Part shown: piece after piece, positions 6,795 through 18,900 of the stretch
How the letters are laid out: the number at the start of each line of letters is the position of its first letter
Numbering within the stretch: the stretch's first letter is position 1
NCBI RefSeq assembly: GCF_020010905.1
Contig: NZ_JAGJBY010000002.1
Span: forward strand, 2,976,001-3,040,000
Direction: 5' to 3'
DNA from: Streptomyces acidiscabies
GTDB lineage: Bacteria; Actinomycetota; Actinomycetes; Streptomycetales; Streptomycetaceae
Length of the DNA stretch: 64,000 nt
Notes under the pieces: generated by a model
The model's database searches: none
The model's input: the letters and a program-made list of their open reading frames with translations, nothing else
Told to the model about the DNA's origin: nothing
Made by a program: the position numbers and the translations under genes

Positions 6795-9700
6795 ATGTCT
6801 GCCCGCGACGGCGCCGCTCTTCCCGCGACCGCGGCCCAGCGCGAGATCTGGCTCGCCGAACAGCGCACGCCCGGCGTACTCCCGGTGTACCGCATCGGCG
6901 AATACCTGGAGATCGACGGCCCCGTCGACCCGGACCTGTTCGCGACGGCGCTGCGGCAGGCCGTGGCCGAGTACGACGGCCTGCGCGCCGTGTTCGGCGA
7001 CGGTCCCGAAGGGCCCCGCCAGACCCTCCGGCAGACCCAGGACCCTGACCTTGCCCGTCTCGACCTCAACTCCCTTGAGGACGCTGTGAGGTGGATGCAC
7101 GCGGACCGGCTGCGCCCCCTCGACCCGGCCCGCGACCCCCTCCACTCGCACGCCCTGATCCGCCTCGCCGACGACCACTGGCTCTGGTACCACGCCTACC
7201 ACCACCTGGTCACCGACGGCGTCGGCCTCGTCCTCATGGCCGAGCGCGCAGCCACCGTCTACACGGCCCTGGCCTGCGGCGATACGGTCGACCCGGCGCC
7301 GTTCCCGACCCTGCGCGAGGCCGTCGACGCGGACGCCGAGTACCGCGCCTCCGCCCGCTTCACAGCGGACCGCGCGCACTGGGCCGACCACCTCGCCGGC
7401 CTCCCCGACCCGGCGCACCTCGGCAGCCCGACGACCGACCCCACGGTCCGCCCCCGCGTCGTCCCGCTCCCCCTGGACGGAAACCCGCTGCAAGCGGTTG
7501 CACAACGTACCGGTGCCCGCGCCTCCCGCACGCTGATCGCGGCCACGGCCCTCCAGGTGCACCGCCTCACCGGCGCCCGTGACCTCCTGATCGGCCTCCC
7601 CGTCACCGGCCGGTCCCGTTCGAACCGTGTCCTCGCCGCCTTCCCGGGCCTCGTCTCCAACGTCGTCCCCCTGCGCCTCGCGGTCCACCCCGGCATGACC
7701 TGGCAGGCACTCCTCGACGACGTGGACCGTGAGGTGTGGTCGGCGCTGCGGCACCAGCGCTACCGGGGCGAGGACGTCCACCGCGACCTCAGCCTGACCG
7801 GAGCGCCGGGCTCGGCGTGGCCGGTGGTGGTCAACTACCGCCCCTTCTCCCGGGTGTTGGACTTTGCCGGGCACCCGGCGACCGTCCGCGACCTCTCCGA
7901 GGGCGGGGCGACGGACCTCGCGGTGTGGGCGGTGGACCGGCAGGACGGGCGGGGACCGCAGGTCTCGTTGCAGACCGGCGCGGGCAGGTGGGAGGAGACG
8001 GAACACGCCGCCCAGGCGGGGGCGTTGGCGGGGCTGTTGGGGGGCCTGGCGGAGACGGACGGGGGGCAACTCCTCGGGCGGGTGCCGTTCTTGAGGAAGA
8101 GCTTGAGGACGAGCTTGAAGGGAAGCGCGCCTTCTCCGAAAGCTCCGGCTCCGCGAACCCCCGACCTGGCCGCCCTCTTCGAACGCCAAGCCGCCCGCAC
8201 CCCGGACGCCGTAGCCGTCGTAGCCCCCGGAACCACCCTCACCTACGCCGAGTTGGACGCCCGCGCCAACCGCATCGCCCGCCTCCTCCTCACCCACGGC
8301 GCCGCCCCCGAACGCCTCGTCGCCCTGGCCCTGCCCCGCTCGGCGGACCTGGTCGCCGCGATCCTCGCGAGCCTCAAGACCGGCGCGGGGTACGTCCCCC
8401 TGGACCCCGACCACCCCACGGCCCGCCTCGCCGAACTTCTCGACGACACGCGCCCCGTGACGGTCCTCACCGACGCGGCGACCCGCGACCGCCTGCCCGC
8501 CGGAACGCCGACTGTCTTACTGGACACGGCACTTGACGATCTGTCACCAACAGCTCTCCGCCACACGATCGACCCCCTCCACCCCGCGTACGTCATCCAC
8601 ACCTCGGGCTCCACCGGCCGCCCCAAGGGCGTACTCGCCACCTACGGCGCCCTGTCGAACCTGATCCACCACCAACGCGCCACCCTGTACCCCGAGATCT
8701 CTAAGGGTGCCCCCCTCCGCGTCCCCCTCACCACCTCGGTGACCTTCGACGCCTCCTGGGACCAGCTCGGCTGCCTCTTCGCCGGCCACACCCTGCACAT
8801 CCTGGACCGCGCCACCTGGGCCGACCCCACCGCCTTCGTCACCCATCTGCGCACCCACCGCCTCGACCTGGTCAACGCCACCCCCACCTACCTGCGCGCC
8901 CTCCTCGACCACGGCCTCCTCGACCCGGCCCACCACCGCCCGTCCCTCGTCATCGCGGGCGGCGAGGCCCTCCCGCCGGGCCTGTGGGACGAGTTGAGGA
9001 ACGCGGACGGCGTCCGCTGCCTCAACTTCTACGGCCCCACCGAGTGCACGGTCGACGCCCTCACCACTCCGATCGAGGCCCCCCGCCCCACCCTCGGCCT
9101 CCCCCTCCCCGGCCTGCGCGCCCATGTCCTGGACGCCGCCCTCCACCCCCTCCCCGACGGCCTCCCCGGCGAGCTGTACCTCTCCGGCGAAGCCCTCGCG
9201 CGCGGCTACCTCGACCAACCGGCAACAACGGCAGCCCACTTCGTGGCCGACCCCTTCGGCGCCCCCGGCACTCGCATGTACCGCACGGGCGACCTCGTAC
9301 GCCGCTCCCCGGACGGCACCCTCACCTACCTCGGCCGCACCGACGCCCAGCTGAAGATCCGCGGCTTCCGCATCGAACCCGGCGAGATCGAAGCCAGGTT
9401 GACGGACCGTCAGGACGTCGCGGAGGCCACGGTCGTCACCCGCGACGACAAGCTCGTCGCGTACGTCGTCCCCGTGCCCGGCGCCACCGCCGACCCGCAG
9501 GCCCTCTGCGACCACCTGCGCGCCTGCCTCCCCGACCACATGGTCCCGGCCGCGATCGTCGCCCTGGCCGCCCTTCCGCTGACCGCGAGCGGCAAACTCG
9601 ACCGCGCCGCCCTGCCCGCCCCCGACACGACGCCCACCTCGACCGGCCGCACCCCGCGCACAGCCCGCGAAGAACTCCTGTGCACGCTGGTCGCCGACGT

Positions 9701-9922
9701 CCTCGGCATCCCCCAAGTCGCCCCGGACGACGACTTCTTCACCCTCGGCGGCCACTCCCTCCTCGCGATGCGCCTGCTGGCCCGCATCCGCTCCGCCTTC
9801 GACGTCGACCTGCGGCTAGCCGACCTCTTCGACGCCCCCACCCCGGCCGGCCTCGCCCGCGCGGTCGACTCCGGCGAGCACCGCACCCGCCCCGCCCTCA
9901 CCCCGTACGAGCGCCCCGACGC
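6795..9922 (+). other. NRPS module 1: C(starter?)-A1-T, loads X (Gln/Glu-like?)
   Basis: The protein opens with a condensation domain (HHLVTDG at 136-142) although no module precedes it. It therefore probably condenses an external acyl starter onto the first amino acid. A1 has the YVIHTSGSTG block from residue 599. Pocket read: D, A, then W or D at 239 (one residue is deleted in FDASWDQ), N, I, G, F, V, D. With W this resembles Glu/Gln codes (DAWxxGxxD), but only weakly. Carrier Ser988 lies in LGGHSL. It contains the NRPS TTA codon. Confidence 0.75.
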
Positions 9923-12900
9923 GGTCCCCCTCTCCTCCGCCCAGCGCCGCCTCTGGTTCCTCCAGCGGATGGAGGGCACCGGCTCGACCTACCACATCCC
10001 CCTCGCCCTCACCCTGACCGGCGACCTCGACCGAACGGCTTTGACGCAGGCCCTGGTTGACGTCGTCACCCGGCACGAAAGCCTGCGGACCGTCTTCCCC
10101 GACGAACGCGGCGTCCCCTGCCAACGGGTCCTCGACAACCCCGAGATCCGGCTGACGGAGTCGACCGTCGACGCGGCCGACCTGCCGGCCCGCATGCTCG
10201 CGTCCGCCTGCCGCACCTTCGACCTCGCCACCGAACTCCCGTTCCGAGCCGAGCTGTTCGAGACGACGGCCGCCGACCACACCCTCCTCCTGGTCCTGCA
10301 CCACATCGTCGGCGACGGCTGGTCCGTCGGCGCCCTCGCCCAGGACGTCACCCGCGCCTACGCCGCCCGCCGCGAAGGCCGGGCCCCCGACTGGGCCGAA
10401 CTCCCGGTCCAGTACGCCGACTACACCCTCTGGCAGCGCGAGCTGCTGGGCGAGGCGACCGACCCGGACAGCCTCTCCGCGCACCAACTCGCCTACTGGA
10501 CCGGCCAACTGGCCGGAATCCCCGAACAGCTCCAACTCCCCTTCGACCGCCCCCGCCCCGCCGCCACGACGTACCGGGGCGAACAGCTCCCGCTGACCAT
10601 CGCCCCCGAACTGCACGACGAACTCCGCGAGTTGGCCCGCCGCCACGGAACGACCCTCTTCATGGTCCTCCAGGCATCCCTGGCCACCCTCCTCGCCAAG
10701 CTCGGCGCCGGACACGACATCCCCATCGGCACCCCCGTCGCAGGCCGCACCGACGAGGCAGCCGACGACATGATCGGCTTCTTCGTCAACACCCTCGTCC
10801 TGCGCACCGACCTGACCGGCGACCCCACCTTCGCCGAACTCCTGGGCCGCGTACGGAAGTCGGCGCTGGCCGCCTACGCCCACCAGGACCTTCCCTTCGA
10901 GCACCTCGTCGAGGAGCTCAACCCCACCCGCACCCTCGCCCACCACCCCCTCTTCCAGACCATGCTGGCCCTCCAGAACGCCCCCCTCGGCGCGTTCGAC
11001 CTCCCCGGCCTGCACGCCACCGCCGACCTGGTCCCCACCCGCACCGCGAAGTGCGACCTCACCTTCAACCTCACCGAACACCCCGACGGCCCCCTCACCG
11101 GAACCGTCGAGTACAGCACCGACCTCTTCGACCCCGACACCGTCCGCAGCATCACCGAGCGCTGGGCACGGGTCCTGCGCACGGTCGCCGCCGACGCCGG
11201 AGTCCGCCTGAGCGAGGTCGACGTCCTGTCGGCCCCGGAACGCGCCGCGCTGCTCCCCGTACCGGTGGCCCGTGACGTGACCCCGGCCGGCGACATCGTG
11301 TCCGTCTTCGAGGCACAGGCACGGGAGCACGCCGACGCGGTGGCCGTCGTCGCGGGCACGGACCGACTGACGTACGGCGAACTCAACGCCCGCGCCAACC
11401 GTTTGGCCCACTGGCTCCTCGAACGGGGCGTCGGCCCCGAGGACTTCGTCGCCATCGCCCTGCCCCGCTCGGCGGACCTCGTCGTCGCGATCGTCGGCGT
11501 CCTGAAGGCCGGTGCCGCATATCTTCCCGTGGACCCCGAATACCCGGCCCAGCGGCGAGAGTTCATGGTCGAGGACGCTCAACCGGTCCTGGTGCTGGAC
11601 GATTTGGGTGTGGTGGGGGAGGGCTACCCCGACACCGATCCCGGCGTAGAGATCTCGCCGGACCATCCGGCGTACGTGATCTACACGTCCGGCTCGACCG
11701 GCCGTCCCAAGGGCGTGATCGTTCCGCACGGCAACGCGGTGCGGTTGTTCCGTGCCACGGATCACTGGTTCGGGTTCGGTCCGGACGATGTGTGGACGCT
11801 GTTCCACTCGTATGCCTTCGACTTCTCCGTCTGGGAGTTGTGGGGACCGCTCCTGTACGGCGGCCGGTTGGTGGTCGTGGACTACCACGTGTCCCGCAAC
11901 CCCGAGGCGTTCGCGGCGCTGCTGGCCGAGGAAGGCGTGACGGTCCTCAACCAGACCCCGTCGGCCTTCTACCAGCTCCCTTCCGACGCCTCCGGCCTCT
12001 CGCTCCGGTACGTGATCTTCGGCGGCGAGGCCCTGGAGCCCGCCCGCCTGACGGACTGGTACGCCCACCACGCGGACGACGCGCCGGTGCTCGTCAACAT
12101 GTACGGCATCACCGAGACGACCGTCCACGTCACGTACGAGGCCCTCGACGCCGCGTCCGTCGGGCAGTCGTCCAGCGTCATCGGCACGGCCATTCCCGAC
12201 CTGCGCGTCTATGTCCTGGACGAGCGTCTGAACCCCGTACCGCCGGGCGTGGCAGGGGAGTTGTACGTCGCCGGGGCCGGGCTCGCGCGTGGCTACCTGC
12301 GGCGGCCGGGGCTGTCGGCGGAGCGTTTCGTCGCCGACCCGTACGGCTTGCCGGGGACCCGGATGTACCGATCCGGGGACGTCGTGCGCTGGAACGCGCG
12401 CGGCACCCTGGAGTTCTTCGGACGCGCCGACGACCAGGTCAAAGTCCGGGGATTCCGGATCGAGTTGGGCGAGATCGAGGCGGCCCTCGCCGCGCACCCC
12501 GAGGTCGCGCAGGTCACCGTACTCGCCCGGCAGGACCGCGCCGACGACACGCGGCTCGTCGCGTACGTCGTCCCCGCGCCCGGCGAGGTCGCGCACTCGG
12601 CGACGCTGCGACAGCACCTGCGGGAGCGGCTGCCCGAGTACATGGTGCCGAGCGCGTTCGTCGCGCTGGACGCCCTGCCGCTGACCGCCAACGGCAAGCT
12701 GGACCGGCGCGCGCTGCCCGAGCCGCAGGTCGGGGCCGTCGGCTCCGGGCGGGCGCCGCGCACCCCGCAGGAGCAGATCCTGTGCGAGCTGTTCGCGGAG
12801 ATCCTCGGCGTCCCCGAGGCCGGCGTGGACGACAACTTCTTCGATCTGGGCGGCCATTCACTCCTCGCGACCCGCCTCGTCGCCCGGGTCCGCGTCACCC

Positions 12901-15900
12901 TCGGCGTGGAACTCGAACTGCGCGCCCTGTTCGAGGCCGCGACCCCCGCAGGGCTCGCCGCTAGCCTCGCCGCCGCCGGACAGGCCCGCCTCGCCCTCGA
13001 CGCCTCGCCGTCCCGCCCGGAACTGATCTCGCTGTCGTTCGCCCAGCGACGCCTGTGGTTCCTGCACCAGTTGGAGGGCGAGAGCGCCAACTACAACATC
13101 CCGCTGGCCTGGAGGCTCCAAGGCCCCCTGAACCGGGCGGCGTTGGAGGCCGCACTCGCCGACGTCGTGGTGCGCCACGAGAGCTTGCGGACCGTCTACC
13201 CGCAGCTCGACGGCGTCCCGTACCAGCGGATCCTGGACCCGGACGAGGCGCGCCTCCCGCTGCGGAGCGGGAACCTCACCGAGGACACGCTGGACACCGT
13301 CCTCGCCGAGGCGCTTCGGTACCCCTTCGACCTGGCCGTCGAACTCCCCCTGTACGTCCAGCTGTTCGAGGTCGCCGAGGGTGAACACGTCCTGCTGCTG
13401 GTGATCCATCACATCGCGGGCGACGGCTGGTCCCTCGGCCCGCTCGCCCAGAACCTCGCCGACGCGTACGCGGCCCGCTGCCGGGGCGAGGAACCGGTGT
13501 GGGCCCAACTCCCCGTCCAGTACGCCGACTACACGCTCTGGCAGCACCAACTCCTCGGCGACGCAAGGGACTCGGATAGCCTCTTCGCTCGCCAGGCCGC
13601 CTACTGGACGCAGACCCTCGCCGGGCTCCCCGAACAGATCCAGCTCCCCACCGACCGGCCCCGCCCGGCCGTCGCCTCCCACCAGGGCGGGTTCGTCCGG
13701 GTCCGACTCGACGCCGAACTCCACCACGAGCTGCGCGAGTTGGCCCGCACGCACGGCACCAGCCTCTTCATGGTCCTGCACGCCGGACTCGCCGGGCTCC
13801 TCGACAAGCTCGGCGCGGGCGAGGACCTCCCCGTCGGCACCCTCATCGCCGGCCGCACCGACCAGGCGCTCGACGACCTGATCGGCTACTTCGTCAACAC
13901 CCTCGTCCTGCGCGGCGACACCTCGGGCGACCCCACCTTCGCCGACCTCCTCGCCCGCGTCCGCGACGTCTCCCTCGCCGCCTACGCCCACCAGGACCTG
14001 CCGTTCGAGTACCTCGTCGAGGCCCTCAACCCGGCCCGCTCCCTCTCCCACCACCCGCTGTTCCAGGTGATGCTGGTCCTCCAGAACGCGCCCCGGGCCG
14101 ACTTCGCCCCGCCGGGACTCACCACCAGTACCGTCCAACTCACCACCACCACCTCCAAGTTGGATCTCATCTTCTCCATGTCCGAACGCCACACGGACGA
14201 CGGAGAACCCGAAGGCATCGACGGCTTCGTGGAGTTCGCGGGCGACCTCTACGACACCGAAACCGTCCAGGGCATGGTGGACCGCTGGATCCGGGTCCTT
14301 CGGGCCGGCGTCACCGACGCCCGGGTCCGGCTGAGCGAGATCGACGTCCTGTTGGCCACGGAACGCGCTGCACTCCTGCCCGCTCCGGTCCCGGCACCGG
14401 GCGGCGACATCGTGTCCGTCTTCGAGGCACAGGCGCGGGAGCACGCCGACGCGGTGGCCGTCGTCGCGGGCGCGGACCGACTGACGTACGGCGAACTCAA
14501 CGCCCGCGCCAACCGTTTGGCCCACTGGCTCCTCGAACGGGGCGTCGGGGCGGAGGACTTCGTCGCCCTCGCCCTGCCCCGCTCCACCGACCTCGTCGTA
14601 GCCGTCCTCGGCGTCCTCAAGTCCGGCGCCGCGTATGTGCCGCTGGACCCCGACTACCCCGCCGCACGGCGGGAGTTCATGGTCGAGGACGCCCAACCGG
14701 CGCTGGTTCTGGACGACTTGGGCATGGTGAGGGAGGGCTATCCCGACACCGACCCCGGCGTACGGATCTTGCCGGACCACCCGGCGTACGTCATCTACAC
14801 CTCCGGCTCGACCGGCCGCCCCAAGGGCGTGCTGATCCCGCACGCCAACGTGGTGCGGTTGTTCCGCGCCACGGACCAGTGGTTCGGGTTCGGTCCGGAT
14901 GACGTGTGGACGCTGTTCCATTCGTACGCGTTCGACTTCTCCGTCTGGGAGTTGTGGGGCGCACTGCTGTACGGCGGCCGGTTGGTGGTCGTGGACTACC
15001 ACGTGTCCCGCAACCCCGAGGCGTTCGCGGCGCTGCTGGCCGAGGAAGGCGTGACGGTCCTCAACCAGACCCCGTCGGCCTTCTACCAGCTCCCTTCCGA
15101 CGCCTCCGGCCTCTCCCTGCGATATGTGATCTTCGGCGGGGAGGCCCTGGAGCCCGCCTGCCTGGCGGACTGGTACGCCCACCACGCGGACAATGCTCCT
15201 GCCCTGGTCAACATGTACGGCATCACCGAGACGACCGTGCACGTCACGTACGAGGCCCTCAACGCCGCCTCTCTTGCGCAGTCGTCCAGCGTCATCGGTA
15301 CCGCGATCCCGGACCTGCGGACTTACGTCCTGGACCGGCATCTGAAGCTCGTCCCGCCCGGCGTGGTGGGGGAGTTGTACGTCGCCGGTGCCGGGCTCGC
15401 CCGGGGGTATCTGAACCGGCCGGGGCTGAGCGCGGAACGTTTCGTCGCCGACCCGTTCGGCGGGTCCGGCACGCGGATGTACCGCACCGGTGACCTGGTC
15501 CGGCGGCGGACGGACGGGGTGCTGGAGTACGCCGGGCGCGCGGACGACCAGGTCAAAGTCCGGGGATTCCGGATCGAGTTGGGTGAGATCGAGGCGGCCC
15601 TCGCCGCGCACCCCGAGGTCGCGCAGGTCGCCGTACTCGCCCGGCAGGACCGCGCCGACGACACACGGCTCGTCGCGTACATGGTGGGGGGCACGGCACC
15701 GGACGACCTCCGCGCCCACCTGCGCGGACGCCTCCCCGAGCACATGGTCCCGGCCGCGTTCGTCGCCCTGGATGCCCTGCCGCTGACCGTGAACGGCAAG
15801 CTGGACCGCGCCGCCCTGCCCGCGCCCGACCTCACGCCGACGGAGTCGGGCCGCGCGCCGCGCACCCCGCGTGAACAGATCCTGTGCGACCTGTTCGCGG

Positions 15901-18900
15901 AGGTGCTCGGCGTCGCCCAAGTCGGCCCGGACGACGACTTCTTCGACCTCGGCGGCCACTCGCTGCTGGCCACCCGACTCGTCGCCCGGGTCCGCGCCGC
16001 GCTCGGCGTGGAACTTGAACTGCGGGCGCTCTTCGAGTCCCCGTCCGTCGCCGGGGTCGCCGCGAGCCTCGGTACGGCGGGCGAGGCCCGCCCGGCGCTC
16101 GTCCCGGCCGCCCGGCCCGAACGCCTGCCCCTGTCGTCGGCCCAGCGCCGGCTCTGGTTCCTGCACCGGCTGGACGGCGGCAGCGCGGCGTACCACATCC
16201 CGCTGGCCTGGCGCCTGACCGGACCCCTCGACCGCACCGCCCTCGAAACGGCTCTCGCAGACCTGACGGACCGTCACGAGAGCCTGCGCACCGTCTTCCC
16301 GGACGTGGACGGCGTTCCGTACCAGCACGTCCTGCCCGAACACCGCCCCCACCTCCCGGTCACCGAAGGCGTGAACCTCGCCGCCTCCCTGGCCCGCCCC
16401 TTCGACCTGGCGACCCAACCGCCCCTGCGCGCCGACCTGTTCACCGACGGGCCCGACGTCCACGTCCTCCTCGTCACCGTCCACCACATCGCGGGCGACG
16501 GCTGGTCCCTCGGCCCGATCAACCGCGATCTCGCGGCGGCGTACACGGCACGTTGCGCGGGCCAGGCCCCCGACTGGGCCGAACTCCCCGTGCAGTACGG
16601 CGACTACACGCTCTGGCAGGAGCAACTCCTCGGTGACGCGCGGGACTCGGAGAGCCTCTTCGCGCGCCAGGCCGCCTACTGGACGGGCGCCCTCGCCGAG
16701 CTCCCCGACCAGATCCAGCTCCCCACCGACCGGCCCCGACCGGCCGCGCCCACCTTCCAAGGGGGCCAGATCCGCGTCGAGTTGGACGCCGACCTGCACG
16801 TCGGGCTCCTCGACCTCGGCCGCCGTCAGGGCGCGAGCCTCTTCATGGTGCTCCAGGCCGGTCTTGCCGCGCTGCTGAACAAGCTCGGCGCAGGCGACGA
16901 CATCCCCGTGGGCAGCCTCATCGCGGGCCGCACCGACCAGGCGCTCGACGACCTCGTGGGCTTCTTTGTGAACACCCTGGTCCTGCGCACCGACACGTCC
17001 GGCGACCCGACGTTCACCCAACTCCTGGGCCGCGTACGGGAGTCGGCCCTCGCCGCCTACGACCACCAGGAGCTGCCGTTCGAGCACCTGGTCGAGGCCC
17101 TCAACCCGACGCGCTCGCTGGCCCGGCAGCCCCTGTTCCAGGTGCTGCTGGCGCTCCAGAACGTACCCGGCGGGACCTTCGAACTCCCCGGCGTCCAGGC
17201 CGAGATCGTGCCGGTGCACGCGCCCACGGCCATGTTCGACCTGTCGTTCCACCTGCTGGAGCGGGACGGCGCGGGCGTCCATGGATACGTGGAGTTCGCC
17301 GCCGACCTGTTCGACACGGACACCGTGGAACGGCTCCTCGCGCGCTGGGTCCGGGTACTGCAAACGGCTGTCGCCGAACCGGAGTCGAGCCTCAGCCGGT
17401 TCGATGTCCTGCTCGACGACGAACGCACGCCCGTACCGGAACTCGCCCTGGGGCAAAGCGAGTTCATCCCCCTGCCCGCCCTCTTCACCCGCCGGGCCGC
17501 CGAACTCCCCGACGCCCCCGCCGTCGTCTTCGAGGACAGCACTCTCACCTACGCCGACCTCGAAGCCCGCGCCAACCGCCTCGCCCACTCCCTGACTTCA
17601 CGCGGGATCGGCCCTGAGGACATCGTCGCGATCTCCCTGCCGCGAGGCGTCGAAGCGGTCGTCGCGACCCTCGCCGTACTGAAGACGGGCGCCGCCTACC
17701 TCCCCGTAGCCCCCGAATACCCCGCTGCCCGCCGCGAGTTCATGCTCGCCGACGCCCGCCCGGCCCTCGTCCTCGACGACCCGGCCACCGTCGACCCCGG
17801 CCCCGGCCACCCTGACACCGCCCCCGAGGTGTCGTATGCGGCGCAGCACCCGGCGTACGTGATCTACACGTCTGGCTCGACCGGACGCCCCAAGGCGATC
17901 GTCATGCCCGCCGAGGCGCTCGCGAACCTCCTGCACTGGCACCACACCACCCTCGGCGGCCAATCCGGCACGCGCGTCGCGCAGTTCACCGCCGCAGGCT
18001 TCGACGTCGCCGTCCAGGAGACCCTGTCCGCGCTGCTGTACGGCAAGACGCTGGTCGTGCCCACGGACGACGAACGGCGCAGCGCCGAACGGTTCGTGGG
18101 CTGGCTGGAGCGGCACCGGGTCGAGGAGCTGTACGCCCCGACCCTGATGCTGGAGGCGGTCGCGCAGGCCGCCGAGGAGCAGGGCAGGGACCTCCCGGAC
18201 CTGCGGCTGATCGTGCAGGCCGGCGAGGCCATGCGGGTCGGCGGGCTGCACGCCTTCCGGGACCGGCGGCTCCACAACCACTACGGCCCGGCGGAAACGC
18301 ACGTAGTAACCGCTTACGCACTGCCCGCCGGACACGACACGCACCCCGTGCCCATCGGCCGCCCGATCGACCAGGTCCGCGCCCACGTCCTGGACCCGGC
18401 CCTGCGCCCGGTCCCGCCCGGCGTCCCCGGTGAGCTGTACCTGTCCGGCACCTGCCTGGCACGTGGCTACCTCAACCGCCCGGCCCTGACGGCGGATCGC
18501 TTCGTCGCCGACCCCTACGGCCCGCCCGGCGCTCGCATGTACCGCACCGGCGACCTCGCTCGCCGTCGCACCGACGGCGAGCTGGAGTTCCTGGGCCGCG
18601 CCGACCAGCAGGTCAAGGTACGGGGCTTCCGCATCGAACCCGGCGAGGTCGAGGCCGCGCTCACCGCGTACCCCGGCGTGTCCCGGGCGGCGGTGCTCGT
18701 GCGCGACGACCGCCTCGTGGCCTACGTCGTCCCGGCGGACGTACCCGCGGCCCCCCTCCTCGCTCATCTCCGCGACAGGCTCCCGGACTTCATGGTCCCC
18801 TCGGCCGTACTCGCCCGGGACGCCCTGCCGTTGACCCCCAACGGCAAGCTCGACCGCGCCGCCCTGCCCGCACCTGCCCCCGAGACGACGGGCCGAGCCC

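Noticed and set aside
4012..8414. Long minus-strand frames across the ABC exporter and the NRPS start
   Set aside because: Low-complexity Pro/Arg/Gly products lie opposite well-supported genes; they are artefacts of GC-biased third positions.
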